A program made the translations under genes and the position numbers. From Halolamina sp. CBA1230 (GTDB lineage Archaea; Halobacteriota; Halobacteria; Halobacteriales; Haloferacaceae), in the NCBI RefSeq assembly GCF_002025255.2, contig NZ_CP054588.1, positions 62,001 to 126,000 on the forward strand: a stretch of DNA of 64,000 nt. Direction: 5' to 3'. The notes under the pieces were generated by a model. That model ran no database searches. It was not told the DNA's origin and saw nothing but the letters and a program-made list of their open reading frames with translations. The stretch's first letter is position 1. Every line of letters begins with the position of its first letter. Below are positions 34,540-43,059 of the stretch, piece after piece.

Positions 34540-34860
34540 ATGTCCGACGAACCCCCGACCCCACCGGCGGACCTCCCAACGGAGATCGTCAACACGCTCA
34601 ACGAGTCGGACCCGGAGCAGCTCCGAGACGTTGCGACGTATGCTGAAGCGCTCGCCGAGCACAAGGAACGAGAGGCCCGTCTCGAGGAATCGGCAGATCA
34701 AGAAGAGGTCGAAGAGCGACCAGACGATCTCCCGGATGACGTCCCTGCCAAGGCGACGATCACGATCAAGGAAATCAACGACAATCGCTACTACTACTGG
34801 CAGTGGAGAGATGGTGAAAATATCCGTTCTCATTATAAAGGGCCGGTCACGGACGAATAG
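34540..34860 (+). CDS. Small haloarchaeal protein (DUF6788-like)
   Basis: 106 residues. The acidic N-terminal half is a predicted coiled helix (EIVNTLNESDPEQLRDVATY, AEALAEHKEREARLEES). The C-terminal part is a short basic/aromatic beta unit (ITIKEINDNRYYYWQWRDGE, HYKGP) as in DUF6788 proteins common on haloarchaeal plasmids. I recall no biochemical function. The YYYWQWRDG motif could bind nucleic acid. It is controlled by the preceding palindrome. Confidence 0.7.
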   Translation: MSDEPPTPPADLPTEIVNTLNESDPEQLRDVATYAEALAEHKEREARLEESADQEEVEERPDDLPDDVPAKATITIKEINDNRYYYWQWRDGENIRSHYKGPVTDE

Positions 34861-34913
34861 CCCTGACATTCCTCAGTGATCACGGTTGCTAGTGGTCGGC
34901 GAAAGGCCGAACC

Positions 34914-35015
34914 ATGCCCGTCAAGCTCGAATGCGACTTCTGTGGGGATGCGATGTTGATCGATCCACGTGCGGATGCTGAACATACTGCCGATTGTGAC
35001 ACCGATCGTAATTAC
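34914..35015 (+). pseudogene. Possible small zinc-finger protein fragment
   Basis: Reads MPVKLECDFCGDAMLIDPRA then DAEHTADCDTDRNY. The CDFCG and HTADCD pairs could bind zinc, as in small haloarchaeal C2HC proteins. After ~34 codons the frame runs into the USP gene's region with no plausible protein, so it is truncated or spurious. Confidence 0.3.
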
Positions 35016-35079
35016 AGGTACTCTCAGGTGCCGAGTTTTCGGCACTACACCCTTCTCAGCCCCTCCCGAACTCGAACGT

Positions 35080-35508
35080 ATGCCCGACAACGTCCTCGTC
35101 GCTTTGGACGGCTCCCTGCTCGTCGAGCGTGCGCTTACGTACGCACTCGAGACTCTCCCGGACGCCGCTCTCACCACGATTTTCGTCATCAACCCGATTG
35201 ACTCGGTGATCGATGTAGAGGCCGCTGGCTTGCCAGTCGCAGAGGACTGGTACGATACCGCCCAGGAGCGGGTGACCGAGATTCACACGACTGCGATGGA
35301 TCTCGCGGCGGAACACGAAATTGTGCTCGATACTGTCACTGAAGTTGGGAAACCAGCGCGAGGGATTCTCGACTACGCTGCCGACAACGGCATCGACCAG
35401 ATCGTTATGGGTAGCCACGGTCGATCAGGCCTAGACCGGACGTTCCTCGGAAGTGTCGCCGAGACAGTCACTCGCCGAGCACAGATCCCGGTAACCATCC
35501 TTAGATGA
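35080..35508 (+). CDS. Universal stress protein (UspA family)
   Basis: 142 residues from ATG 35080. It starts MPDNVLVALDGS (strand 1 and the ATP-binding Asp) and ends with GSHGRSGLDRTFLGSVAETV plus a TVTRRAQIPVTIL strand, the G-2x-G-9x-G-S nucleotide-binding motif of ATP-binding USPs. Intact. Located at the boundary between the accessory region and the metal-resistance block, and probably stress-responsive. No partner is obvious. Confidence 0.88.
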   Translation: MPDNVLVALDGSLLVERALTYALETLPDAALTTIFVINPIDSVIDVEAAGLPVAEDWYDTAQERVTEIHTTAMDLAAEHEIVLDTVTEVGKPARGILDYAADNGIDQIVMGSHGRSGLDRTFLGSVAETVTRRAQIPVTILR

Positions 35509-35601
35509 AATCCTTGACTCGTGTGCCGAGATTAGGATCGGATAAATGCTCTTGGGCCCACCTCAAACGTGAAATCAAACCAAATCATAGGTACCGAGAA
35601 C

Positions 35602-37782
35602 ATGGCTGTTACTGAATCACCATCTCTCTCGACGTGTACTATCCAGATTGAACGACGAGGTGGTCGTGGCGACGCGGGAGCACGGGCACTTGAACGACAT
35701 CTCCGGCGTCTCTCCGGCGTCCACGATGTCGACGTCTCGTTTCGAACAGGGGACGCCCGGATCACCTACGACGGGAGCGTCATCTCAGAAGAAACGATTC
35801 GAGACGCTGTCCGCGACCGCCACGTGTCGATTCAGGACGAATCTGAGACAGCAACGGATGACGTGAGTACCCGCTCGAAACTCAGGCAGGAGGTCGTGTT
35901 CGTCGGCTTGACCCTCCTCGGGATGGCGGTCGGCCTGGTGACGGGGTGGCTCGAAGGACCACAACTTCTCATGTGGGCCGGGTACGGCTTCGCATACGTC
36001 TTCGGCGGGTGGTATGGGCTCAAAGGCGCGGTCGAGACGCTCCGTCACCGTGCGGTCGATATTGACCTCCTGATGATCGTCGCTGCCCTCGGTGCCCTCT
36101 CGATTGGCGCCCCGTTCGAGGGCGCGATGCTGCTGTTCCTGTTTTCGCTATCGAATACGCTCCAGCACTACGCCATCGGCCGCTCACGCCGAGCGATCAA
36201 GTCACTTGTCGAAATGCGACCGGACGAGGCACAGGTCCTCCGCGACGGTGAGGAGGTCACTGTGGCCATCGACGAGGTGGCCGTGGGCGACGTATTCGTC
36301 GTGCGGCCCGGCGACAGGATTCCGCTCGACGGCGTCGTCGCGTCTGGCGAGGGGACGGTCGATCAGGCGTCGCTCACCGGCGAATCAGTGCCCGTGCCGA
36401 AAGAGCCCGGGGACGAGGTGTTCGGCGGGACGATCAACGAGAGCGGCAGCCTGGAGATCGAGGTCACACGGCAGGCTCACGAGTCGGCGATCAGCCGCCT
36501 CATCACCATGGTCGAAGAGGCCCAGAGCGAGAAGGCGCCAACACAGCGGCTCATCGACCGCCTCGAGCAGCCGTACGTCCTCGGTGTGTTTGGGCTCACA
36601 ATCGCGGCGATCGCCATCCCGCTCGCGCTCGGAAGCGAGTTCACGAGTACGTTCTACCGCGCGATGACGCTTATGGTCGCCGCGTCGCCGTGTGCGGTCA
36701 TCATTTCCACGCCGGCGGCGGTGCTATCGGCCATCGCCTCCGGTGGCCGGCAGGGCGTCCTGTTCAAGGGCGGTGAGCACGTCGAGACCGCCGCGAACAT
36801 CGACGCGGTCGCGTTTGACAAGACGGGCACACTCACGCGAGGTGAGACGCAGCTGACGGACGTCTTCGTCCGGGACGGCCTCGCGGACGAGTCGCTGACT
36901 GCCGACGAGCTGCTCTCGCTCGCCGCCGCCGTGCAGGCCCGCTCGGAGCACCACCTCGCTCGTGCGACCGTCTCGGAAGCCGAAGACCGTGCCCTCGACG
37001 TCCCCGACGCACGTCGATTTCAGTCGGAGGCCGGGAAAGGAGTGCGCGCCGACGTCGACGACGGAACCATCCACATCGGGAATCGGAGTTATGTCAAGAC
37101 GGTTCTCGAAGACGCTGCGATCGAGGGGCTCGAACCTGGTCTCGATCGGCTCCAGTCCCTGGAGGCGGAGGGGAAGACCAGCGTCCTCGTCGCCCGCGAG
37201 CACGGCGACGATGTCACGGTACTGGGATGGCTTGCGTTCACCGACACGGTCCGGCCGGGGGCTGCAGAGATGATCGAGAACCTCCGGTCGCTCGGCGTGG
37301 AGCACATCGTTATGCTGACCGGCGACAACGAACGCGTCGCCCAGCAGATCGCCGACGAAGTCGGTATCGACGAGGTGCAGGCGGAACTACTGCCGGAAGA
37401 GAAAGTGGCAACTATCGAGGATCTGGTTGAGCGATACGAGAACGTGGCGATGGTGGGTGACGGCGTGAACGACGCACCGGCACTGGCGACGGCGACGCTC
37501 GGGATCGCCATGGGTGGCGCCGGGACTGACGTTGCTCTCGAAACGGCTGACGTCGTCCTGATGGGCGACGACATCGGGAAGATTCCCTACGTGCTCGGAC
37601 TCGGTCGCCGGACGCGCCGGACGCTGACAGTCAACCTCGCAATCGCCTTCGGTGCAATCGCGTTGATGGTCGGCACGATTCTGTTACGCGGTATCCCCTT
37701 ACCGCTGGCGGTGGTCGGCCACGAGGGTTCGACGGTCCTCGTGTCCCTGAACGGGCTTCGATTACTCGGATTCCGCGAATAA
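35602..37782 (+). CDS. Heavy-metal P-type ATPase, P1B-4 subtype
   Basis: 726 residues from ATG 35602. An HMA-like N-terminal domain is present but its CxxC is replaced by a glycine-rich loop (IERRGGRGDAG). Actuator motif SLTGESVPV, phosphorylation motif AFDKTGTLTRGE, and hinge GDGVNDAPALA are intact. The transmembrane metal motif is SPC (AASPCAVIIST) and the late helix has GHEGSTVLVSLNGLRLL, together the P1B-4 signature (Co/Zn/Fe/Cd exporters such as CoaT, CzcP, CtpD). It pumps divalent metal out of the cell. A DUF7576 zinc protein and membrane genes follow on the other strand. Confidence 0.9.
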   Translation: MAVTESPSLSTCTIQIERRGGRGDAGARALERHLRRLSGVHDVDVSFRTGDARITYDGSVISEETIRDAVRDRHVSIQDESETATDDVSTRSKLRQEVVFVGLTLLGMAVGLVTGWLEGPQLLMWAGYGFAYVFGGWYGLKGAVETLRHRAVDIDLLMIVAALGALSIGAPFEGAMLLFLFSLSNTLQHYAIGRSRRAIKSLVEMRPDEAQVLRDGEEVTVAIDEVAVGDVFVVRPGDRIPLDGVVASGEGTVDQASLTGESVPVPKEPGDEVFGGTINESGSLEIEVTRQAHESAISRLITMVEEAQSEKAPTQRLIDRLEQPYVLGVFGLTIAAIAIPLALGSEFTSTFYRAMTLMVAASPCAVIISTPAAVLSAIASGGRQGVLFKGGEHVETAANIDAVAFDKTGTLTRGETQLTDVFVRDGLADESLTADELLSLAAAVQARSEHHLARATVSEAEDRALDVPDARRFQSEAGKGVRADVDDGTIHIGNRSYVKTVLEDAAIEGLEPGLDRLQSLEAEGKTSVLVAREHGDDVTVLGWLAFTDTVRPGAAEMIENLRSLGVEHIVMLTGDNERVAQQIADEVGIDEVQAELLPEEKVATIEDLVERYENVAMVGDGVNDAPALATATLGIAMGGAGTDVALETADVVLMGDDIGKIPYVLGLGRRTRRTLTVNLAIAFGAIALMVGTILLRGIPLPLAVVGHEGSTVLVSLNGLRLLGFRE

Positions 37783-37819
37783 CGGTCGCTGAAGGCGACG
37801 AATGGACCGATGGCGCCGA

Positions 37820-38041
37820 TCAGCAACAACTAGTGTCGGCGGGAGTCCACTCGCACGCATTCCCGGTAGTGAGGTCGTTCTCGTCGATATATGCGGACAG
37901 ACAGGCGTAGTTACAGAAATACGTGGGTGAGCTACACTCGTCATCGCAATCGCGGACGCAGATTGGATCGTGGTCGAAAATCCGGGATTCGCAGTACGCA
38001 CACGTCTCGTCTGTTTCGGGTGTTGAGACAGTCGTCGACAT
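37820..38041 (-). CDS. Small zinc-binding protein (DUF7576-like)
   Basis: 73 residues from ATG 38041: CAYCESRIFDHDPICVRDCDD, CSSPTYFCNYACLSAYIDEND, ending SCC. The CxxC...C...C, FCNxxCLxxYI pattern resembles TRASH/MYM-type metal-binding modules. It is convergent with the P1B-4 ATPase, 37 nt apart. A metal chaperone or sensor role is inferred from motif and neighbours. Confidence 0.72.
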   Translation of the reverse strand: MSTTVSTPETDETCAYCESRIFDHDPICVRDCDDECSSPTYFCNYACLSAYIDENDLTTGNACEWTPADTSCC

Positions 38042-38185
38042 ACTCGTGTTGAGGAGCTGCCCACAGAAAACGTTTCTTCGGGCTGTGATCAGTGAAGGAG
38101 TCTCGATCACCCTCTCCTCCTCGAATTAGCAGTCTTCCCACCACTTTTTCGAACAGCATTGAAAACAGTCGCCTGTTACAAATCC

Positions 38186-38827
38186 TCAGGTTCCGGTTCG
38201 CGTCGTCCGTCGATATCCTTCGTACAGGGCTGGTAACCCAAGAGGAAGTGCGAGGAATCCAAACCCGAGAAGGGCATATCGGTCTCTATCCTGGTGTCGC
38301 ACGACGAGGATTGTCGCGACGATGCCGAATAGCGCAATGACGTATGCGGTGTTGCTCCAGAGCACGTCGTAGGTCGAACAGTACAGCCAGCAAACGAACG
38401 TGTAGGCCGGGGCGTTCCAAGTCGGTGGATGAAGTTTCGGCCAGAAGAACCGGCAGTACGTTGTCCAGCCCAGCATCGCCACGGTCGGCAACCCGACGAG
38501 CCACACCGCTGCCCCACGATTCCCGTCGCCGTATCGCCGGTATCCAGCGAGGAAGAGTGCGGGAAAGCAGAAGACCCACAGCCAGATGCCGATAGTGTAG
38601 GTCACCGGCCAGTGTTCGATCCGGGGCTGTACAACGGGAAGGCGTACTAATTCGGGCAGCGTCGCCCACGGGAACGAGGGGTCGGGAACGGGATTCGTGA
38701 GGAACGCGACCAGACAGAGTCCCGTCCCGACGAGGAGTCCGTATACTCCCAGCGTCGTGTATCGGTCGAGCCACGCTGGAAGTTGCGGACGGGTCGACTG
38801 TTGACGGTGGTCGGGGAAGCCGGTCAT
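38186..38827 (-). CDS. Integral membrane protein, unknown
   Basis: 213 residues with five to six hydrophobic segments (TTLGVYGLLVGTGLCLVAFL; YTIGIWLWVFCFPALFLAGY; AAVWLVGLPTVAMLGWTTY; YTFVCWLYCSTYDVLW; NTAYVIALFGIVATILVV; LLGFGFLALPLGLPALY). No family motif was recognised. It lies 23 nt downstream of the SHOCT-domain gene on the same strand, so probably one operon. Confidence 0.6.
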   Translation of the reverse strand: MTGFPDHRQQSTRPQLPAWLDRYTTLGVYGLLVGTGLCLVAFLTNPVPDPSFPWATLPELVRLPVVQPRIEHWPVTYTIGIWLWVFCFPALFLAGYRRYGDGNRGAAVWLVGLPTVAMLGWTTYCRFFWPKLHPPTWNAPAYTFVCWLYCSTYDVLWSNTAYVIALFGIVATILVVRHQDRDRYALLGFGFLALPLGLPALYEGYRRTTRTGT

Positions 38828-38850
38828 TCTTCAGCTTTGACGGCTCCTGA

Positions 38851-39222
38851 TCAGGTATCTCGTTCGAGTGCGTCGCGTCGCTGTTCGTATTCCTCGTCGG
38901 TCAGCTCTCCGCGAGCGTAGGCGAGACGGAGCTCCTCGAGGGCTTGGTCTGAGCCACTCTCACTACCCGCAATCGCGCGGTAGATGAGGTACCCACCACC
39001 GACGAGGGCGGCGAGGAACAGCAGCTGCATCACGATGCCGACGATGTACATCCAGCCAGGCATCGTCCCATCGCCCCACATGTGACCGCCCCACATCCCG
39101 CCCATCATCGGACCGAATCCCATCATTCCGAAGCCCATGAAGAACAACGGGAAGATGAATACGGCGCCGATGATGACCAGGAGGAGCGTAACAAGTCGCG
39201 TGTCGTCTGTATTTGTCGGCAT
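38851..39222 (-). CDS. SHOCT-domain membrane protein
   Basis: 123 residues: two TM helices (~10-32 and ~58-85) separated by a Met/Gly/Trp-rich loop (GFGMMGFGPMMGGMWGGHMW) that could bind copper or silver, then a C-terminal SHOCT domain (ALEELRLAYARGELTDEEYEQRRDALE). A second such protein lies at 41330. SHOCT modules are thought to mediate oligomerisation. The Met/His loop and neighbours suggest metal handling. Confidence 0.8.
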   Translation of the reverse strand: MPTNTDDTRLVTLLLVIIGAVFIFPLFFMGFGMMGFGPMMGGMWGGHMWGDGTMPGWMYIVGIVMQLLFLAALVGGGYLIYRAIAGSESGSDQALEELRLAYARGELTDEEYEQRRDALERDT

Positions 39223-39253
39223 GTTGTGATTCCTCCGTGAGTTTGGGTCTCAA

Positions 39254-39263
39254 GTAGTACTAC
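39254..39263. promoter_or_regulatory. Palindrome GTAGTACTAC in the divergent promoter region
   Basis: A perfect 10-bp palindrome, followed by GTACTAAC, 32-41 nt upstream of the SHOCT gene start at 39222 and ~140 nt before the permease at 39404. It could be a regulator binding site. The rest of 39223-39403 shows nothing else definite. Confidence 0.4.
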
Positions 39264-39403
39264 GTACTAACTATTCAATGCGGTTGTGGCTTAGACCTGC
39301 GTGTTCCTCCCACCACTATTCTTTTGAATTCCTACTTACCACGGCTCTGACCCGAACTATCTGAAGGAAAACTGCAATAGATGATCCCTTCGAACAGATA
39401 GCT

Positions 39404-40789
39404 ATGGTGGCGACGATGATTGATGGCATCTTCGAAGCTCTACGTATCGGTGTGGGCTTCCTCTGGACGGCGGCGTGGGCGATCATTATGGGCCTCACGA
39501 TCACGAGTCTCGTCCAGGTCTACGTCTCCAAGGAGCGGATGGCCCAGGTCCTCGGCGACGGCGATCTGAGCGGACTCACCAAGGCGACTGCGTTCGGCGC
39601 GGCCAGTAGTGGCTGTAGTTTCGGCGCAGTCGCTATCGGGAAGGGCTTGTTCAAGAAGGGAGCGCACGCGGTGAACTTCCTCGCGTTCATGTTCGCGTCG
39701 ACGAACCTCATCGTCGAACTCGGGTTGATGATCCTGATTCTGCTCGGCTGGGAGTTCCTGGTCGCAGAGTTACTCGGCGGACTCATCCTCATCGCCGTGA
39801 TGGCCGTCATCGTCCATCTCACCCTCCCCGAGAACCTCTTCGACGAGGTGCGAGAGACGCTCAACGAGCGCGACCGTGAGGCGGGCGTCACCGAGGATCC
39901 AACCTGCGGGATGGAAGGCAAAGACGAGTACACGCTTACGACTGACGGCGGTGAGACGCTCAAGTTCTGCTCGGAGGGCTGTATGGAGACGTACCTACAG
40001 GAGACATCGAGTCGCGGAGGGTGGCGTGACGAGTTGCTGTCGTGGGGTGGCTGGTACAAAGTCGGGAACCAGTACCGCAAGGAGTGGTCGATGATCTGGA
40101 AGGACGTCGTCGCGGGCTTCCTCATCTCGGGGTTCGTCATCGTCTTCGTCCCCCAGTCGGTGTGGAACACCCTGTTCATCCAGGGCGACGGCCTGCTCGT
40201 GACCGCCGAGAACGCACTTATGGGCGTCACCATTGCCGTCCTCAGTTTCGTCGGCAGCATGGGCAACGTCCCGTTCGCCGTCGCGCTCTGGGGCGGCGGC
40301 ATCAGCTTCGCCGGCGTCATCGCGTTCGTCTACGCCGACCTCATCACGATCCCCGTGTTGAACGTCTACCGGAAGTACTACGGCTGGAAGGTGATGCTGT
40401 ACATCCTCGGCGTCTTCTTCGTCACGATGGCGTTCACCGGCTTCCTCATGGAACTGCTGTTCGACGCGCTGGGAATAGTCCCAGATCTGGCGGGCGGCGA
40501 GACGGCGACCGAGCAGACGTACTTCGAGCTCAACTACACGTTCTACCTCAACGTCGTCGCGTTCGCGCTCTCCGGGTTCCTCCTGTACGTGTATCGTCGC
40601 GGGCTCGGTGCGCCCGGCCAGTACCGCGATCCGGTGTGTGGCATGCGGACTGACGACAGCGAGCCATCGGCGACCCACGACGGTGAGACGTACTACTTCT
40701 GCTCGCAGACCTGCAAGGAGACGTTCGAGGAGGACCCCGACGAATTCGCCACCGGCCATCCGATGGTGATGGAGGGCCACGACCACTAA
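39404..40789 (+). CDS. Permease (DUF318-type) with two YHS metal-binding domains
   Basis: 461 residues. TM region 1 (~10-145) includes AFGAASSGCSFGAVAIGKGLF, typical of the ArsP/SO_0444 permease family. A YHS-like domain (DPTCGMEGKDEYTLTTDGGE, LKFCSEGCMETYL) is inserted at ~165-200. TM region 2 follows (~220-400, SFVGSMGNVPFAVALWGGGIS). A second YHS domain closes the protein (DPVCGMRTDD...YYFCSQTCKETF). YHS domains bind metals, so this is probably a metal or metalloid exporter. GC-rich and intact. No regulator is adjacent except the HTH at 42430. Confidence 0.85.
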   Translation: MVATMIDGIFEALRIGVGFLWTAAWAIIMGLTITSLVQVYVSKERMAQVLGDGDLSGLTKATAFGAASSGCSFGAVAIGKGLFKKGAHAVNFLAFMFASTNLIVELGLMILILLGWEFLVAELLGGLILIAVMAVIVHLTLPENLFDEVRETLNERDREAGVTEDPTCGMEGKDEYTLTTDGGETLKFCSEGCMETYLQETSSRGGWRDELLSWGGWYKVGNQYRKEWSMIWKDVVAGFLISGFVIVFVPQSVWNTLFIQGDGLLVTAENALMGVTIAVLSFVGSMGNVPFAVALWGGGISFAGVIAFVYADLITIPVLNVYRKYYGWKVMLYILGVFFVTMAFTGFLMELLFDALGIVPDLAGGETATEQTYFELNYTFYLNVVAFALSGFLLYVYRRGLGAPGQYRDPVCGMRTDDSEPSATHDGETYYFCSQTCKETFEEDPDEFATGHPMVMEGHDH

Positions 40790-40833
40790 CGACCGTTTCG
40801 GACCCCTCCCGGGTGCCGAGAACTGGAACCCGA

Positions 40834-40840
40834 TTTTATT
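40834..40840 (+). promoter_or_regulatory. TATA box of the second USP gene
   Basis: TTTTATT 26-32 nt before ATG 40866, fitting a leaderless transcript. Confidence 0.45.
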
Positions 40841-40865
40841 GTACTGCCCGCTGAACTCCGGGTGA

Positions 40866-41315
40866 ATGTACGATCGAACTCTGCTGTCGACGGACGGTAC
40901 AGTCGCGTCCGAACAAGCTGAGGAACATGCTCTCGACCTTGCAGCCGCCCACGACGCCGTCCTCCACGTGCTCTACGTCGTCGACGAGGACGTCGTGACT
41001 GCGTACAGCGGCGACGAGTACGTCGACGAAGCCGAAGGTCCCGAACACGGCCTCGAGGAACACGGCGAGGAGACGCTTTCGGAACTCCGACGGCGAGCCT
41101 CAGAGACCGACGTCGAAATCGAGACGGCGATGCAACACGGCCGCCCTGCTGAAACCATCGTGGAGTACGCCGACGACCAGGACGCGGATCTACTCATGCT
41201 CGGCACCAAGCGCCGACCCGAAGAATACCGCGCACTGCTCGGGAGTGTCACCGACCGCGTCCTCCGATTGACGACCCGCGCAGCGACCGTCGTGAAAACT
41301 GAAGTCAGCGAGTAG
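40866..41315 (+). CDS. Universal stress protein (UspA family)
   Basis: 149 residues: MYDRTLLSTDGTVASEQAEE at the N-terminus, HVLYVVDED strand 2, an acidic insert, and LMLGTKRRPEEYRALLGSVT followed by ATVVKTEV. The nucleotide loop is GTKRRPEEYRALLGS, a variant of the G-2x-G-9x-G(S/T) motif with the second Gly replaced, so ATP binding may be weaker than in the family norm. It stands between the permease and the SHOCT/DoxX genes. Confidence 0.85.
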   Translation: MYDRTLLSTDGTVASEQAEEHALDLAAAHDAVLHVLYVVDEDVVTAYSGDEYVDEAEGPEHGLEEHGEETLSELRRRASETDVEIETAMQHGRPAETIVEYADDQDADLLMLGTKRRPEEYRALLGSVTDRVLRLTTRAATVVKTEVSE

Positions 41316-41329
41316 GGGACGATCGTTCG

Positions 41330-41725
41330 CTACCGGTCATCGTCGGGCGTGAGACGGGCGCGGCGGCGTTCGAACTCGTCGTCGTCGATCTCGCCGCGAG
41401 CGTACCGCTCCTCGAGGACCGCGAGTGCGCTGTCCTCGGTGGAGCCGTCCGATTGCGACCGCGTTGCCAGCCAGTAGACGAGATAGACCGGGAGGGCGAC
41501 GAGGAGTGCCATCCAGAGGAGACCGAACAGCATCATCCCCCAGCTCCGTACGCCCCAGCCGGCCATGTGGCCGTCGTTCCACATTCCCTCGTGCCACCCC
41601 CACATCATTGCATCTGGGACGGCCGCGTGCGTCAGCGCCATTCCGGCGACGACGGCCAGAGCCAGCGCTCCGACGACGATGAGTCCCAGAGAACGGAAAC
41701 CGCGTGCTTGAATTGGATTTTGCAT
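41330..41725 (-). CDS. SHOCT-domain membrane protein, second copy
   Basis: 131 residues: two TM segments (LGLIVVGALALAVVAGMALT; MMLFGLLWMALLVALPVYLVYWL), a Met/Trp/His-rich loop between (MMWGWHEGMWNDGHMAGW), and a C-terminal SHOCT domain (ALAVLEERYARGEIDDDEFERRRARL). Same plan as the protein at 38851. It lies 28 nt downstream of DoxX, so likely co-transcribed. Confidence 0.8.
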   Translation of the reverse strand: MQNPIQARGFRSLGLIVVGALALAVVAGMALTHAAVPDAMMWGWHEGMWNDGHMAGWGVRSWGMMLFGLLWMALLVALPVYLVYWLATRSQSDGSTEDSALAVLEERYARGEIDDDEFERRRARLTPDDDR

Positions 41726-41753
41726 TGTTGTACTCCCAAAGGTCTCGGCGTGG

Positions 41754-42314
41754 TTAGCCGAGGACGTACTCGAGGACGGGGTAGCGCTCGACGAGCGCCT
41801 CGCCGCCGACGTCGTAGTTCTCGATATACTGGTCGAGGCCCAGGATGCGGCCCGCGGCGAACGCGCCGACCGCGAGGAACACGAGCATGTACGCGAAGTC
41901 GCCGTTGATGAACCCGTGACTCATGTCCCAGTTGCCGAAGTAGAACATGAGCATCATGAGCGCGCCGAAGAACGCCGCGAGGCGGACGAACGCGCCGACG
42001 AGCAGCCCAAGACCGATGAACAGCTCGCCCCACGGGACGGCGACGTTCGCGAACTCGACGAACCAGGGCGTGCTCCCCATCCACGCGAACAGGCCCGCGA
42101 GCGGGTTGCCGTTCGTCGCGGCGACGTTCGACAGGTAGCCGCCGGCAGCGAACTCGCCGGTGATCTTCGTGAACCCGGAGTACGCGAACGCGTACCCCAT
42201 CATGAGCCGGAGCGCGAGCACGAACCACGCGCTGAGACTGTGGACCTTTCCGCCGACGGTTCGTCCGCCGATCTTGCTCTCCAGTTGGTTGACGCCAGAT
42301 TTGATAGTTGACAT
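41754..42314 (-). CDS. DoxX-family membrane protein
   Basis: 186 residues with four TM helices. It starts ALRLMMGYAFAYSGFTKI (DoxX signature LRxxxGxxFxxxGxxKI), has VPWGELFIGLGLLVGAFVRL in helix 2/3 and the C-terminal tail DQYIENY. DoxX-type proteins are quinone-associated subunits or redox partners. Here it is in one operon with a SHOCT protein and divergent from an HTH regulator, a combination consistent with metal or oxidative stress. Confidence 0.85.
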   Translation of the reverse strand: MSTIKSGVNQLESKIGGRTVGGKVHSLSAWFVLALRLMMGYAFAYSGFTKITGEFAAGGYLSNVAATNGNPLAGLFAWMGSTPWFVEFANVAVPWGELFIGLGLLVGAFVRLAAFFGALMMLMFYFGNWDMSHGFINGDFAYMLVFLAVGAFAAGRILGLDQYIENYDVGGEALVERYPVLEYVLG

Positions 42315-42397
42315 GCTTAGGTCACCTTACAACTACACCTTGGAGAGGAGAGACCATATAGTAGCGAGCCGGCGTTCCGAGTCAGAAAATCGGCGGG

Positions 42398-42405
42398 CTA
42401 TATTA
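42398..42405 (+). promoter_or_regulatory. TATA box of the regulator at 42430
   Basis: CTATATTA, 25-32 nt before GTG 42430. The divergent doxX promoter lies ~50 nt to the left (ACCATATAG on the opposite strand). Confidence 0.5.
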
Positions 42406-42429
42406 CCCTCCTGTAGCGAGTATGATCGT

Positions 42430-42780
42430 GTGACCGAGGAGCCCGACCCGCCGGAGGTCTTCGCCACACTCGACGACGAGTACGCTCGCGACATCCTCGT
42501 GGCGACGAAGACCGACCGACTGTCCGCGAAGGAACTCAGCGAGGAGTGTGACATGTCGCGACCGACCGTCTCGCGCCGTGTCAGCCGCCTCGTCGAACAG
42601 GGCCTCCTCGAGGAGTACACGCACGTCGACCCAGGGGGACGCCACTACAGCGAGTACGAGGCGCGTCTCGAACGCATCGAAGTCCTCCTTCAAGCAGAGG
42701 CCTTCGACGTCACCATCGACGTCCGGCCGGACCCCGCCGACCGGATCACGTCCATCTTCGAGGAGATGCGGGGGGACTGA
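42430..42780 (+). CDS. ArsR/winged-helix transcription regulator
   Basis: 116 residues from GTG 42430, placed by the TATA box; the longer frame upstream is non-coding. HTH: LSAKELSEECDMSRPTVSRR, then VSRLVEQGLLEEYTHVDPGG as wing. The C-terminal domain (EVLLQAEAFDVTIDVRPDP) is a small alpha/beta dimerisation unit. It is followed 3 nt later by a DUF7521 membrane protein. The same two-gene module occurs at 58048-58697. It probably senses a membrane or redox signal through its partner. Confidence 0.82.
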   Translation: MTEEPDPPEVFATLDDEYARDILVATKTDRLSAKELSEECDMSRPTVSRRVSRLVEQGLLEEYTHVDPGGRHYSEYEARLERIEVLLQAEAFDVTIDVRPDPADRITSIFEEMRGD

Positions 42781-42783
42781 CTC

Positions 42784-43059
42784 ATGGAACACACGTTATT
42801 CGTCATCGGCAAACTGTTCACGACCGCGCTGGCACTGGTCATCGCGTACCAGGCCTATCGCGGGTACCAACGACATCGCACGCAGTTACTCCTGTACGTC
42901 GCAGCCGGCTTCGCGCTGGTCGGGCTCGGCGGACTTCTCGAGGGCGTACTCTTCGAACTGTTTCGAATGTCGATTTTCGAGGCGGGGTTCGTCGCAGCCC
43001 TCGTTACCGCCGCGGGGATGGTGTCCATCCTGTACGCTCTCTACGCACCGAACCCCTGA
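42784..43059 (+). CDS. DUF7521-type small membrane protein
   Basis: 91 residues with three TM helices (LFVIGKLFTTALALVIAYQAY; LLLYVAAGFALVGLGGLLEG; AGFVAALVTAAGMVSILYALY). Paired with an upstream HTH gene, as in the homologous module at 58048-58697. Function unknown. The small size and obligate pairing suggest a sensor or anti-regulator. Confidence 0.75.
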   Translation: MEHTLFVIGKLFTTALALVIAYQAYRGYQRHRTQLLLYVAAGFALVGLGGLLEGVLFELFRMSIFEAGFVAALVTAAGMVSILYALYAPNP

